Origin: Comamonadaceae bacterium OS-4
GTDB lineage: Bacteria; Pseudomonadota; Gammaproteobacteria; Burkholderiales; Burkholderiaceae_C
Assembly (NCBI GenBank): GCA_027924025.1
Contig: AP026971.1
Span: forward strand, 1 to 64,000
Length of the DNA: 64,000 bases
Reading direction: 5' to 3'
Part shown: piece by piece, positions 8,450-15,168 of the stretch
Position numbering within the stretch: position 1 is the first letter of the stretch
Layout: every line of letters starts with the position of its first letter
Translations under genes and position numbers: made by a program
Notes under the pieces: model-generated
Database searches by the model: none
What the model was told of the DNA's origin: nothing
What the model saw: only the letters and a program-made list of their open reading frames with translations

Positions 8450-8680
8450 ATGGCAATTGATGATTCAACCCCTGAGAACGGCGAGGCCTCGCGGCCAGCG
8501 TTTCAGGTTATTGAGGGTGGGCGTGCGCAGTTGGAGCGCAGCGCCTTGGATGCAGTGTTTTCAGCTCCGCAGGAGCTGGATGCGCTGCTTAGGCAGCTTT
8601 CGCGGCCGGCAGTACAACTTGGCCTTGTATGCCCTGACGAGCCTCGCGCATCACACGGTCCAACATCTCCTGGTCAATAG
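8450..8680 (+). CDS. Possible small plus-strand protein
   Basis: An ATG at 8450 opens a 76-residue frame with a coding-like N-terminal stretch (RPAFQVIEGGRAQLERSALD). Its 3' third overlaps the minus-strand gene 8589-8816, which is the more convincing of the two there. It may be a truncated gene whose 3' part was lost. No family is recognised. Confidence 0.3.
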   Translation: MAIDDSTPENGEASRPAFQVIEGGRAQLERSALDAVFSAPQELDALLRQLSRPAVQLGLVCPDEPRASHGPTSPGQ

Positions 8681-8816
8681 ACCGAAGAAGTTGTTGTGTG
8701 TCGCGGCGCACTTCGGGTTCACGCAAGATGGGCAGCAGCTTTTGTAGCCTTGTCCGTGTAGCTTGCAATTGTTCTTCGCTCGCCGTTTCGATGAAACGGG
8801 CATGTTCTTTGAGCAT
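8589..8816 (-). CDS. Small helical protein of unknown function
   Basis: The 75-residue product starts at ATG 8816, with GGAG 7 bases upstream; a GTG at 8840 is possible. It is charged and almost entirely helical by inspection, with a leucine/glutamine-rich pattern suggestive of a coiled coil. It lies downstream of one of the recurrent leader elements (8884-8920). I recognise no family. Confidence 0.6.
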   Translation of the reverse strand: MLKEHARFIETASEEQLQATRTRLQKLLPILREPEVRRDTQQLLRSIDQEMLDRVMREARQGIQGQVVLPAAKAA

Positions 8817-8883
8817 GTGGTTCTCCGGTGGAATTTGCACGGGAAGAACCAGCGGCTGCAGGATCTTCGATCCCGAGCGGGTT

Positions 8884-8920
8884 GTATGAGTTGGCTGCGC
8901 AGAACGCGCTTGCCGAAAAG
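8884..8920 (-). promoter_or_regulatory. Recurrent leader element (copy 10)
   Basis: On the minus strand the order is CTTTTC, then the hairpin GCGC-GTTCT-GCGC with a 5-nt loop, then AGCCA and ACTCATAC. It lies 68 bases upstream of the start of the 8589-8816 gene. Together with copies elsewhere in the window it defines a shared 5' untranslated structure. Confidence 0.6.
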
Positions 8921-8947
8921 TAGCTACATCTTACCGGACAGCAGGCG

Positions 8948-8990
8948 AAAAAAAAAGGCCCCTTCTCGCCTTTGCGAAGATGGGGCCTTT
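8948..8990 (-). terminator. Rho-independent terminator (minus strand)
   Basis: AAAGGCCCC and GGGGCCTTT pair across a loop containing a smaller hairpin; nine Ts follow on the minus strand. It ends transcription from the 9013-9288 gene. Confidence 0.8.
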
Positions 8991-9012
8991 AGTGGATCGT
9001 GCAATCCAATTT

Positions 9013-9288
9013 CTAAGAGTGAAACTCAATTGACGCTTCGGGTGAACGCTGGATAGCTGCGATATAAAGTTCGTGCCCGCTTGAGCGCTTCACAAGCATT
9101 GACCACTCCATCCATCCGTTGGGCTTGCGCTCAGACGGGGTGATGTGGATCTCTGTGCAGTCTGCAAACTGCATACAACGAGTCCACACGGCCAACAGCA
9201 TCTGTGGGTGGATTTTGGCGAGCTCATGGTCGTGAATGTGAATTTGTGTCGTAGCGGTTTTGATGTCGCGTTGAATCGTGTCGGGCAT
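9013..9288 (-). CDS. Hypothetical protein, 91 residues
   Basis: The start at ATG 9288 is supported by AAGGAC 7 bases upstream. The protein is a small mixed alpha/beta sequence (IHIHDHELAKIHPQMLLAVW, EIHITPSERKPNGWMEWSML). It is followed by a terminator. I do not recognise the family. Codon use is like its neighbours, so it is probably real. Confidence 0.65.
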   Translation of the reverse strand: MPDTIQRDIKTATTQIHIHDHELAKIHPQMLLAVWTRCMQFADCTEIHITPSERKPNGWMEWSMLVKRSSGHELYIAAIQRSPEASIEFHS

Positions 9289-9404
9289 GTGGTGGTCCTT
9301 TATGAAAAAGTCCTCAAGGCACCTGCCCGAAGGCAGATTGCCCACGAGGGAGAGTTGTAATACAGCGGCGTTCGGCATTGAAGCCGCTGTGATCTGGGTT
9401 GTGG

Positions 9405-9917
9405 CTATGTGGCTTGCGAAGCCGCGATGCTGGATTCGATTTCCAGTATCTGGGTTTCGACAAGACGAATCCGCTCTTTGATGTACGGTTCAATCCGGGC
9501 CCGAATTTCGGTGCTCGAAAGACCCGCACGGTCTTGAAACTTCATGTGCATCGTGCCCGCTCGCACCAGGTACATAACGATGTTTCCCGAGATACGCTCG
9601 CTCATGTAGAAATGCTCAAAATCCGGCGAACAGAAGTACTGGCAAGGGTCCAATATTGCCCGCATCTGTACGAGGTAGTCAGCAGTGGTTTCGCTTACCG
9701 GTGTGATGTGCGGGGCGTCCAAGAGGCGAACCGCTTCCTGGCGGTCCATCTCCACAACAGTTCCTTTGCAATCGCTGGCAAGCTCTTCTTGGGTGCGCCC
9801 TGTATAGACACCACGCTTTGTAGCGGGGTCCACAAGGTCAAGCCATTCGAGGCGTGTCTGGTTGAAATAGACCGTCTTAATGCTGGCTGTAGATGCTATT
9901 GATGGGGTGGTGGCCAT
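9405..9917 (-). CDS. Hypothetical protein, 170 residues
   Basis: The preferred start is ATG 9917, giving MATTPSIAS. The protein is mainly alpha/beta without membrane segments or a signal peptide. It ends in a helical region with regularly spaced Arg, Glu and Ile (EIRARIEPYIKERIRLVET). A recurrent leader element sits about 100 bases upstream. A plus-strand frame over the same DNA is rejected because it lacks a start signal. Family not recognised. Confidence 0.65.
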   Translation of the reverse strand: MATTPSIASTASIKTVYFNQTRLEWLDLVDPATKRGVYTGRTQEELASDCKGTVVEMDRQEAVRLLDAPHITPVSETTADYLVQMRAILDPCQYFCSPDFEHFYMSERISGNIVMYLVRAGTMHMKFQDRAGLSSTEIRARIEPYIKERIRLVETQILEIESSIAASQAT

Positions 9918-10018
9918 GGTGATCTTTCGTGAAAAAGCCATGACTACCTCGCGCATGGCGAAGTGGCGCCATGGCAGGTGGGTGGTGAAGTCTGTAGCCG
10001 TGAGGCGTGGGACTGTGG

Positions 10019-10053
10019 GTATGAGTACTCTGCTGTTAAGCGGAGGAAAAGTG
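10019..10053 (-). promoter_or_regulatory. Recurrent leader element (copy 9)
   Basis: On the minus strand this reads CTTTTCC, a weak GCT-TAAC-AGC hairpin, AGAGT, then ACTCATAC. It lies about 100 bases upstream of the 9405-9917 gene. The hairpin is the weakest of the set. Confidence 0.45.
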
Positions 10054-10142
10054 AACCAATTCTAGGCCAGAGCGCTGGCGGACGTCCAGATTTGCGTAGA
10101 TCAGGCGAATGTGCGGTGATCAGTAGGCGGGCAGGCAACCCT

Positions 10143-11255
10143 CTAATTCGGTGCACCGCAAATCGTTATCGCGAACTGTTCCACCACGTTCGCGTCGCCG
10201 TCTATCCGAATACCCAGCTTGGCGCGGGGCATGAACCAGGCTATCAGCTCATTGACGCTCAAGGCGCTGGTAAAGCACTCGCGCTCCGGCATAGGGGTCC
10301 CGATGCTGGCTGGCAGGGATTCATCCCAGCCGTCAAACGCCATGGGGATAGGAATGATGTAGCAACCGTCGAAGTCGGCGCTGGACATTACCACCCAGCA
10401 CTCGCCGGTACCGATACCGAAGCCGAAAAACGAGGTGTTGCGCTTTTTCCAGCTCGCCCAAGCCGGCAGGCTCTGTGGCTCGATGTCGGGGGCTGGTTTG
10501 ACGGGCTCTGGCGCACTTAGGCGGCTCATGGCGAGCATGCGATTGCGTGCATCCTTGAGGGATGAAGCACGTGCCCGAGCTTGTGCGTCTTGTTCAGCAA
10601 GGAATTCCTGCTTTTGCGCATCGACAGTTGCACGGGCCCGGGAAAGTGCGCCTGCAAAGTCAGGCAGCGCGTACCAAACGAGGTCGCCAGACGCGGCCAG
10701 GTACTGCATCGCGTCCTGCTGTGTCCGCAACTGTCCCTCCGCAGGGGGCGGGCAACGGAAAACCACGGCCCCATCACACGCGTCTGCTTGTAAAGCGGTC
10801 GCTGTCTGCTCAATCTGAACGAATAGACCGATTCGGTGATTTTTGGTGCCGTCGTCGAGAAAGAACGTGGCAATCTCGTGGCCTTGCGGGGCCTGCGGGT
10901 TCCAGTCTGCAGGGAGTACATGGGTTACGGGCCATCGAAACTCCACTGACTCGCTGAAACGCTTCCAGCTGGCGTGCGCGTCCAGTGTTGTGGCACCAGG
11001 TGGCAGTGGCAGGCCATCTTGCATGCCCGCGAGGCATTCGATAGCCAGTCGGCGCAGCAAGTTGATGCTCCCCACCACGCATTCCGGCCTTTCCTGCGAT
11101 GCTTCATGAGCGAAATGCCACGAATTCACTGTGCCCTGCTTGGACACCAAAGGGCTCTGGCAGATGGGGCAGAAGCAGCCACAGCCGGCACCGCGCGGGA
11201 CATCCCCTACGAAACGGACTTTTCCCTGAGCGTCAACAGCAGCAAACGTAGTCAT
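10143..11255 (-). CDS. CoiA-like protein
   Basis: The 370-residue protein has a CoiA-like start: a cysteine cluster (Cys25, 27, 29, 32, in GCGCFCPICQSPLVSKQG), then SWHFAHE near residue 47. This arrangement is typical of the competence-associated CoiA family, predicted to be nucleases with a metal-binding N-terminus. The central part contains a long Ala/Arg/Gln-rich helix (about residues 215-245); the C-terminus is alpha/beta. It overlaps the downstream half of an operon: the upstream gene (11252-11458) ends in ATGA overlap with its start. A role in DNA uptake or processing is inferred from family only. Confidence 0.75.
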   Translation of the reverse strand: MTTFAAVDAQGKVRFVGDVPRGAGCGCFCPICQSPLVSKQGTVNSWHFAHEASQERPECVVGSINLLRRLAIECLAGMQDGLPLPPGATTLDAHASWKRFSESVEFRWPVTHVLPADWNPQAPQGHEIATFFLDDGTKNHRIGLFVQIEQTATALQADACDGAVVFRCPPPAEGQLRTQQDAMQYLAASGDLVWYALPDFAGALSRARATVDAQKQEFLAEQDAQARARASSLKDARNRMLAMSRLSAPEPVKPAPDIEPQSLPAWASWKKRNTSFFGFGIGTGECWVVMSSADFDGCYIIPIPMAFDGWDESLPASIGTPMPERECFTSALSVNELIAWFMPRAKLGIRIDGDANVVEQFAITICGAPN

Positions 11256-11458
11256 GGCGTGGATGACTCAGCAAGATCCTGGTCGGCAACCATCTCCCGC
11301 AGCGCCATGGCTACGGCTGCCGCGATCTCGTAGGAGTAGGCGGCAGGGATATTCACTTGGCGTTGGCCATCATGGAACTGGATTCCGTTTTGGAGAATCT
11401 GGGCCGGTGAGGCCTCCAATGCGGCCTGCAGCTGGTCCATGTTCATTGTGATGTGCAT
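11252..11458 (-). CDS. Small hypothetical protein, 68 residues
   Basis: The product is short, acidic and mainly helical (MHITMNMDQLQAALEASPAQ). It overlaps the CoiA-like gene downstream by 4 bases, implying translational coupling. No family is recognised. Confidence 0.6.
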   Translation of the reverse strand: MHITMNMDQLQAALEASPAQILQNGIQFHDGQRQVNIPAAYSYEIAAAVAMALREMVADQDLAESSTP

Positions 11459-11479
11459 AGTGGCGGGGTTCTTTCGTGG

Positions 11480-11878
11480 CTACTTGGACGTCCCCGGCTG
11501 AATTTCCCAAAGCTCCAGCATGGCGCGAATCCGGGCCTGTCCATCGGGCACAAGCGTGTAGAGGTCGGCACGCCCCCAGCGTAGAGCATCCAGTGCGGTG
11601 AGCATATCGTCGCTGATCGCCACATCTACAGCGCGAAGATCGAACAGGTCAAAGGAATAAGCGTGCCCGTTGTAGGTGGCCGCTATAAATTGCGCAACAC
11701 GGCGGGCCTGTCCAGTGTCGCTGTGCTGGGCGATGTCCAGCAGCCGTGCGTAGGCTTGCGCCGCCTTGGCCTGCGCCTGTGTAGCGCGCTCCGCCCAGTC
11801 CTTTTCATGGGCTGCGAGCTTGCTGAAAACGGCTGAAGCGTCCACGGATGGCGCCTGTTGCGGTTTGGGTAGGTTCAT
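11480..11878 (-). CDS. Hypothetical protein, 132 residues
   Basis: This is a predominantly helical protein with an Ala/Gln-rich N-terminal half (RATQAQAKAAQAYARLLDIA) and a more hydrophobic C-terminal half. Its start overlaps the 3' end of the ART-like gene (11875-12327) by 4 bases, so the two are probably co-translated. Given the toxin-like fold upstream, it could be a partner or immunity protein. That is speculation from gene order only. Confidence 0.6.
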   Translation of the reverse strand: MNLPKPQQAPSVDASAVFSKLAAHEKDWAERATQAQAKAAQAYARLLDIAQHSDTGQARRVAQFIAATYNGHAYSFDLFDLRAVDVAISDDMLTALDALRWGRADLYTLVPDGQARIRAMLELWEIQPGTSK

Positions 11879-12327
11879 TGGGTTTCTCCCACTCGTTTCG
11901 GTTGTAGGTTCCGAGTTTCGCAGCGATCAATGCGCAGAAACGTCGGCTGCACGCAGAGAAAGACATAGCCACGGTCATCTTGTACGAAGTCGCGCACACC
12001 CTTGAACCCCATGCTCAGTAGCTTTTCAAAAGCTTTAGTGTCGCCTTTGGCGGTGCGTATGCTTTGATAGTCAATGCGTTCCGAAGGGGGCTGGGCTTTG
12101 CAGTCACTGTCTAGGTCGAGTATTTCGTGTCGCTTTGCTTGCAGAGTGACTGTGTAGAGGTGGGCCTGACCGCATCGTGACAGAAAGTAGTCCTCAAATC
12201 GGCGGGCCACCTTCAAGTCTTCAGACAGGTACAGCCCATAGCCCAGAGCTATGCCGCCCTCGCCTTTGCCAATGTGGTCCAAGGTGAAATGCTCGAATTT
12301 GAACGGGGATGCGTGAAAAAGCTGCAT
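11875..12327 (-). CDS. ADP-ribosyltransferase-fold-like protein
   Basis: This 150-residue protein starts with LFHASPFKFEHFTLDHIGKG and continues GEGGIALGYGLYLSED. This pattern (H-x-S-P, then G-x-G, then GxGLYL) is seen in phage and plasmid domains with an ADP-ribosyltransferase-like fold. His5 and the Tyr/Leu in YGLYLSE would line the NAD pocket. A catalytic Glu cannot be assigned with confidence. It heads a coupled run of small genes (11875, 11480, 11252, 10143). It could be a modification enzyme, a toxin or a structural remnant of the fold. Confidence 0.6.
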   Translation of the reverse strand: MQLFHASPFKFEHFTLDHIGKGEGGIALGYGLYLSEDLKVARRFEDYFLSRCGQAHLYTVTLQAKRHEILDLDSDCKAQPPSERIDYQSIRTAKGDTKAFEKLLSMGFKGVRDFVQDDRGYVFLCVQPTFLRIDRCETRNLQPKRVGETQ

Positions 12328-12360
12328 GGTTTCGTTACGGATGGTGAAGTCGCCAGGAGG

Positions 12361-12861
12361 CTACCCCCATATGTCTTGTATTGCGGCGTAGAGCTGCAAC
12401 AGCATCCCCCCGCCCGCGAGGTAGCCGCCGAACGCGGTGAGTCTTGTTTTGTCACTCCACGGCAAGGGCTTCTCCACGCCATTGACCGCGATATTCATAA
12501 ACAGGGTCGATGGCAGGACGAAGAAAGCGAAGTACTTCACACCCAGGCTACTGAGTACGGCCGCGGATGGGCCAGTCGCCCAGTGCATGGCGTAGATCAT
12601 CAGGGCACCACCGCTACAGGTGAGCAGCAACAGGAATTGCCCAGCGACGTGTTCGAGCACCAATTTTTTATACCGAGGGCTCTCCACCACCAGCTGTGAA
12701 AGCACCACCATGCCCATGAGCGACATTGCCGCGCCGCAAGCGTTGAAGAACTTGTAGCCCACCAGCCCCGGATAGGCGGCCAGCTTTCCTCCCATCCACC
12801 AGCCAAAGGCCGCGTAGACGGTCATCGGCACCACGATGCGAAGCAAGGTATCGCGCGTCAT
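12361..12861 (-). CDS. Membrane protein, about four transmembrane segments
   Basis: The 166-residue product starts at ATG 12861, sharing one base with the stop of the upstream gene (TGATG). Hydrophobic segments are visible around residues 8-25, 35-55, 70-95 and 110-130, with a fifth near the C-terminus. No motif identifies a function. The overlap implies coupling to the MazG-like gene upstream. Confidence 0.65.
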   Translation of the reverse strand: MTRDTLLRIVVPMTVYAAFGWWMGGKLAAYPGLVGYKFFNACGAAMSLMGMVVLSQLVVESPRYKKLVLEHVAGQFLLLLTCSGGALMIYAMHWATGPSAAVLSSLGVKYFAFFVLPSTLFMNIAVNGVEKPLPWSDKTRLTAFGGYLAGGGMLLQLYAAIQDIWG

Positions 12862-13175
12862 CACTTGCTGGACTCCAGTTGGACTGTTCCGCACTGCTCG
12901 GATGCAAAGCGCATGAACTTTTCAACCTTGGCCTTCTTGGCGGCAATCTGCGAGCGCAATTCCTCGCCGGTGGGCATATGGATCAGCTCGTCGTTTTCCA
13001 GCATCTCCATGACGGCCAGCAGATCCACGTATTCACCCACCAGGCGCTCGGCGTTGGACAAGGGCTGTTCCGGCTGCACCTCCTGCAGGCCGAAATGCAA
13101 TGCCTTGGAAGCACGGTGCGCTATCTCGTTGCACTCAGAGCCGGCTTGAATCAGTAGGTATTCAGTGCGGTTCAT
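12861..13175 (-). CDS. MazG-like protein
   Basis: The 104-residue, all-helical protein contains ECNEIAHRASKALHFGLQEV followed by NAERLVGEYVDLLAVMEML. This is an E-x2-E ... E-x3-D arrangement like the MazG/dUTPase all-alpha NTP pyrophosphatases, which hydrolyse nucleoside triphosphates. The acidic residues expected to bind Mg2+ are present (ECNE, EYVD). Short versions are common in phages and plasmids. It overlaps the cold-shock gene upstream by 14 bases and the membrane gene downstream by one. Confidence 0.65.
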   Translation of the reverse strand: MNRTEYLLIQAGSECNEIAHRASKALHFGLQEVQPEQPLSNAERLVGEYVDLLAVMEMLENDELIHMPTGEELRSQIAAKKAKVEKFMRFASEQCGTVQLESSK

Positions 13176-13803
13176 GGCGCTGTCCTTGTGCTTGCAGACG
13201 CTTCACCAGCGCATCGAGCAGCTGGCGCACGGGTGCTGCCAGCCCCGGCCGCGTTTTCAGGAACCGCGCGATCGGAGGCGATACCGCGTAGTAGGTTTTC
13301 ACGAGAGCGCGCCCCAGCATGTGGGGCATCAGGGCTTGGTCGCGGAACATCCGCAAGGCCTGCACCTCGGGCGCCAGCGTGTCGCCGTAGACGGCCGTGG
13401 CGATAAAGCACGGTGTGAACTTGCGATGCACCGCGCCGCAGTAGGGGCAGAACGAGCGGTAGGGCTCGCTATTGCGAAAAGACATGCGGGGCACCATCTG
13501 TTTGCCGCAAGAGGCGCAGGCCTCGCGATCGTCGTGTGGGCGCTGGCCGGCGGACGGGTTGGTGCGCTCGGCATGGCGTGGTTCTTTTCGCTGCTGCGAC
13601 GCCATGGCCACCAGCACGATCTGGACCGCCTTGGGGTTCTTGTCCCGCGGGCCCGCAGGGGTGGAGGCGAACGCCACCTTGTCACCGGTGCGCAGGATTT
13701 TCAGGCCCTGGACATCAGAGCCACGGAAATAGTGATCCTCTCCATCGGTTTTGATGAAGCCAAACTGCTTACTGGAGTTGTAGAACGCAACGATGCCTTC
13801 CAT
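13162..13803 (-). CDS. Cold-shock domain / zinc ribbon / CFI-box protein
   Basis: Three modules are visible in 213 residues. First, a cold-shock (OB-fold) domain (about 1-65) with the nucleic-acid-binding pattern KQFGFIKTDGEDHYFRGSDV. Second, a four-cysteine zinc ribbon (Cys96, 99, 119, 122). Third, a CFI-box C-terminal region beginning CFIATAVYGDTLAPEVQALR. Cold-shock domains bind single-stranded RNA or DNA; CFI-box regions occur at the C-terminus of many otherwise unrelated bacterial proteins and have no settled role. The combination suggests an RNA-binding regulator. Confidence 0.75.
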   Translation of the reverse strand: MEGIVAFYNSSKQFGFIKTDGEDHYFRGSDVQGLKILRTGDKVAFASTPAGPRDKNPKAVQIVLVAMASQQRKEPRHAERTNPSAGQRPHDDREACASCGKQMVPRMSFRNSEPYRSFCPYCGAVHRKFTPCFIATAVYGDTLAPEVQALRMFRDQALMPHMLGRALVKTYYAVSPPIARFLKTRPGLAAPVRQLLDALVKRLQAQGQRHEPH

Positions 13804-13818
13804 CGTGTCTTCCTCTGT

Positions 13819-14097
13819 TCAAAAATTGTGAGCCATCCACTGCAGGATGGGGATGGCCAAAAGGCAGTGCGCCAAAGCGCATGCCCAGAAAATGGCCTGA
13901 AACCGCCCTCTTCGGGTTTTGTGGTGCACCAGGTGCTGCATGACCGCACTGGCTGGCCAGCCCCCGGCCAGCGCCAACTGAAACAGGGTTTTCTCGGCGA
14001 TGCGGTAAGCGCCGGCGCGAGCCTTGGCTTTGTCGGCCACGATAGCCAGCGCTGCAAGCACATTGATGAGCAGGTACCAAGTCGCAGCGGCAGCCAT
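13819..14097 (-). CDS. DUF1294-family membrane protein
   Basis: The start at ATG 14097 gives 92 residues with hydrophobic segments near residues 3-20, 45-60 and 70-88. The family pattern is visible: DKAKARAGAYRIAEKTL, LAGGWPASAVMQHLVHHKTRR. Full-length DUF1294 proteins are about this size or carry an N-terminal cold-shock domain. Here the cold-shock domain is encoded by the next gene, 15 bases downstream. That looks like a split version of the common CSD-DUF1294 fusion and supports a functional link. Confidence 0.75.
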   Translation of the reverse strand: MAAAATWYLLINVLAALAIVADKAKARAGAYRIAEKTLFQLALAGGWPASAVMQHLVHHKTRRGRFQAIFWACALAHCLLAIPILQWMAHNF

Positions 14098-14099
14098 GA

Positions 14100-14384
14100 T
14101 CAATCCTTGAAATATTTGGACTGGATCTGGCGCTTTTGCTCCCTGTAGAAGCGCAGGGCGAGCTTTGATCTCATAAGCTCCGATCCAACGCCAAGCAACA
14201 CCAGCAGCATGGCACCGGGCATGTCCATCCAGAGTGCGGCTACCGCCAAGAGGTAGATGGTCGCGTTGGCTGCATGCCATGCGGTTTGCTTGCGACTGAG
14301 CACCCAGATTCGAATTTGGCGCCACAGGAGAAGGGCTAGCCCCATGGTCCACAGGCTCGCGGTGATGTTGAGGATGTCGGTCAT
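14100..14384 (-). CDS. Small membrane protein, 94 residues
   Basis: Two to three hydrophobic segments (about residues 5-22, 38-55, 55-70) are followed by a basic cytoplasmic tail (RFYREQKRQIQSKYFKD). It overlaps the upstream gene by 4 bases and lies 2 bp before the DUF1294 gene. No family is recognised. Confidence 0.6.
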   Translation of the reverse strand: MTDILNITASLWTMGLALLLWRQIRIWVLSRKQTAWHAANATIYLLAVAALWMDMPGAMLLVLLGVGSELMRSKLALRFYREQKRQIQSKYFKD

Positions 14385-14914
14385 GGTTGAGATTTTGGGC
14401 TTCGGTCGAAAATCATTTGTTGGGCGCGCAGGTGTGTCTGGTTTATCCGTTCTTGCTCCAGCTTATTCGCAAAGTCGATCAGGTCTTGGATGCTGACGGC
14501 TGCCCCGCGGTGGAGGTGCATGTGAAACGTGTCTCTCCACCGACCATATTCATCCGGTGGCAGGTCCAGCTCCATGGCGCGCATGTGATGGGGAGCCGCG
14601 AATAGTTTTTTGGGATCGACTTCTTCTTTGAAGGGCGCGATCTCAAAGACTCCCATCAGATAGCAATAGGGAAAAGCTCCACAAAGGCAGACAGGTAGTG
14701 CGGCCAGCATGTAACCGACGTTGCCTTGGCGGGCCAGGAGGCCAAAGACTGCGACGCTGATGAGGGTGTAGATCACGAGCGCGGAATTTTGGCTGAGCCT
14801 GTATCGCGGCAAGTGGGCATTGATGCAGCGCCGAACGACCATATCAGCCGGAATTTCAGGGGCGTTTTGCCTGAGCGGCCCTGCCTGGGCTAAGTCCATG
14901 TTTTTGATGTTCAT
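14381..14914 (-). CDS. Membrane protein, 177 residues
   Basis: A cytoplasmic N-terminus of about 45 residues is followed by two hydrophobic segments (about 46-62 and 68-90) and a soluble C-terminal half that is helical and charged. It is the first gene of a leftward operon (14914 to about 12361). Transcription starts in the symmetrical intergenic region 14915-15168. Function unknown; the operon suggests a membrane-associated complex. Confidence 0.65.
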   Translation of the reverse strand: MNIKNMDLAQAGPLRQNAPEIPADMVVRRCINAHLPRYRLSQNSALVIYTLISVAVFGLLARQGNVGYMLAALPVCLCGAFPYCYLMGVFEIAPFKEEVDPKKLFAAPHHMRAMELDLPPDEYGRWRDTFHMHLHRGAAVSIQDLIDFANKLEQERINQTHLRAQQMIFDRSPKSQP

Positions 14915-15168
14915 GCCCCATCATAATCAAAATGTAATCTACATACAAGCCCCCAAAGCCCTATCTCCGCGCCGGCCCTACCCCCCATCCTGATAGACCT
15001 TTCTTCTCCTTTCCCCTCACTCCCACTCGGAGCGTGCGGGCCCTGTATGAGGGAAGATAAAGGGAGGACGGAGGAAGGAATAAGGGGATACCGGTCTATC
15101 AGTTAGGGGGTCTCACTTTTTGAGCTATGGTTGATTTGCGCTTATATGTAGATTACATTTAACATCCT
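14915..15168. promoter_or_regulatory. Divergent control region with nested inverted repeats
   Basis: Two pairs of inverted repeats are nested here. The outer pair is AATGTAATCTACATA near 14930 and TATGTAGATTACATT near 15145, each itself close to palindromic (ATGTA-N3-TACAT) and each within about 30 bp of a start codon. The inner pair is CTGATAGACC near 14992 and GGTCTATCAG near 15093. Between them, one strand has a pyrimidine-rich tract (14999-15027) and then a purine-rich tract (15050-15085). A shared repressor site at both divergent promoters is the simplest reading; an oriT or recombination site is possible. Confidence 0.55.

Noticed and set aside
9399-9902. 167-residue plus-strand frame
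   Set aside because: Antisense to the 9405-9917 gene, which has a better start and a leader element upstream.
15044-15051. GTATGAGG as a minus-strand copy of ACTCATAC
   Set aside because: One mismatch and no CTTTC or hairpin in the right place; it belongs to the symmetrical control region.
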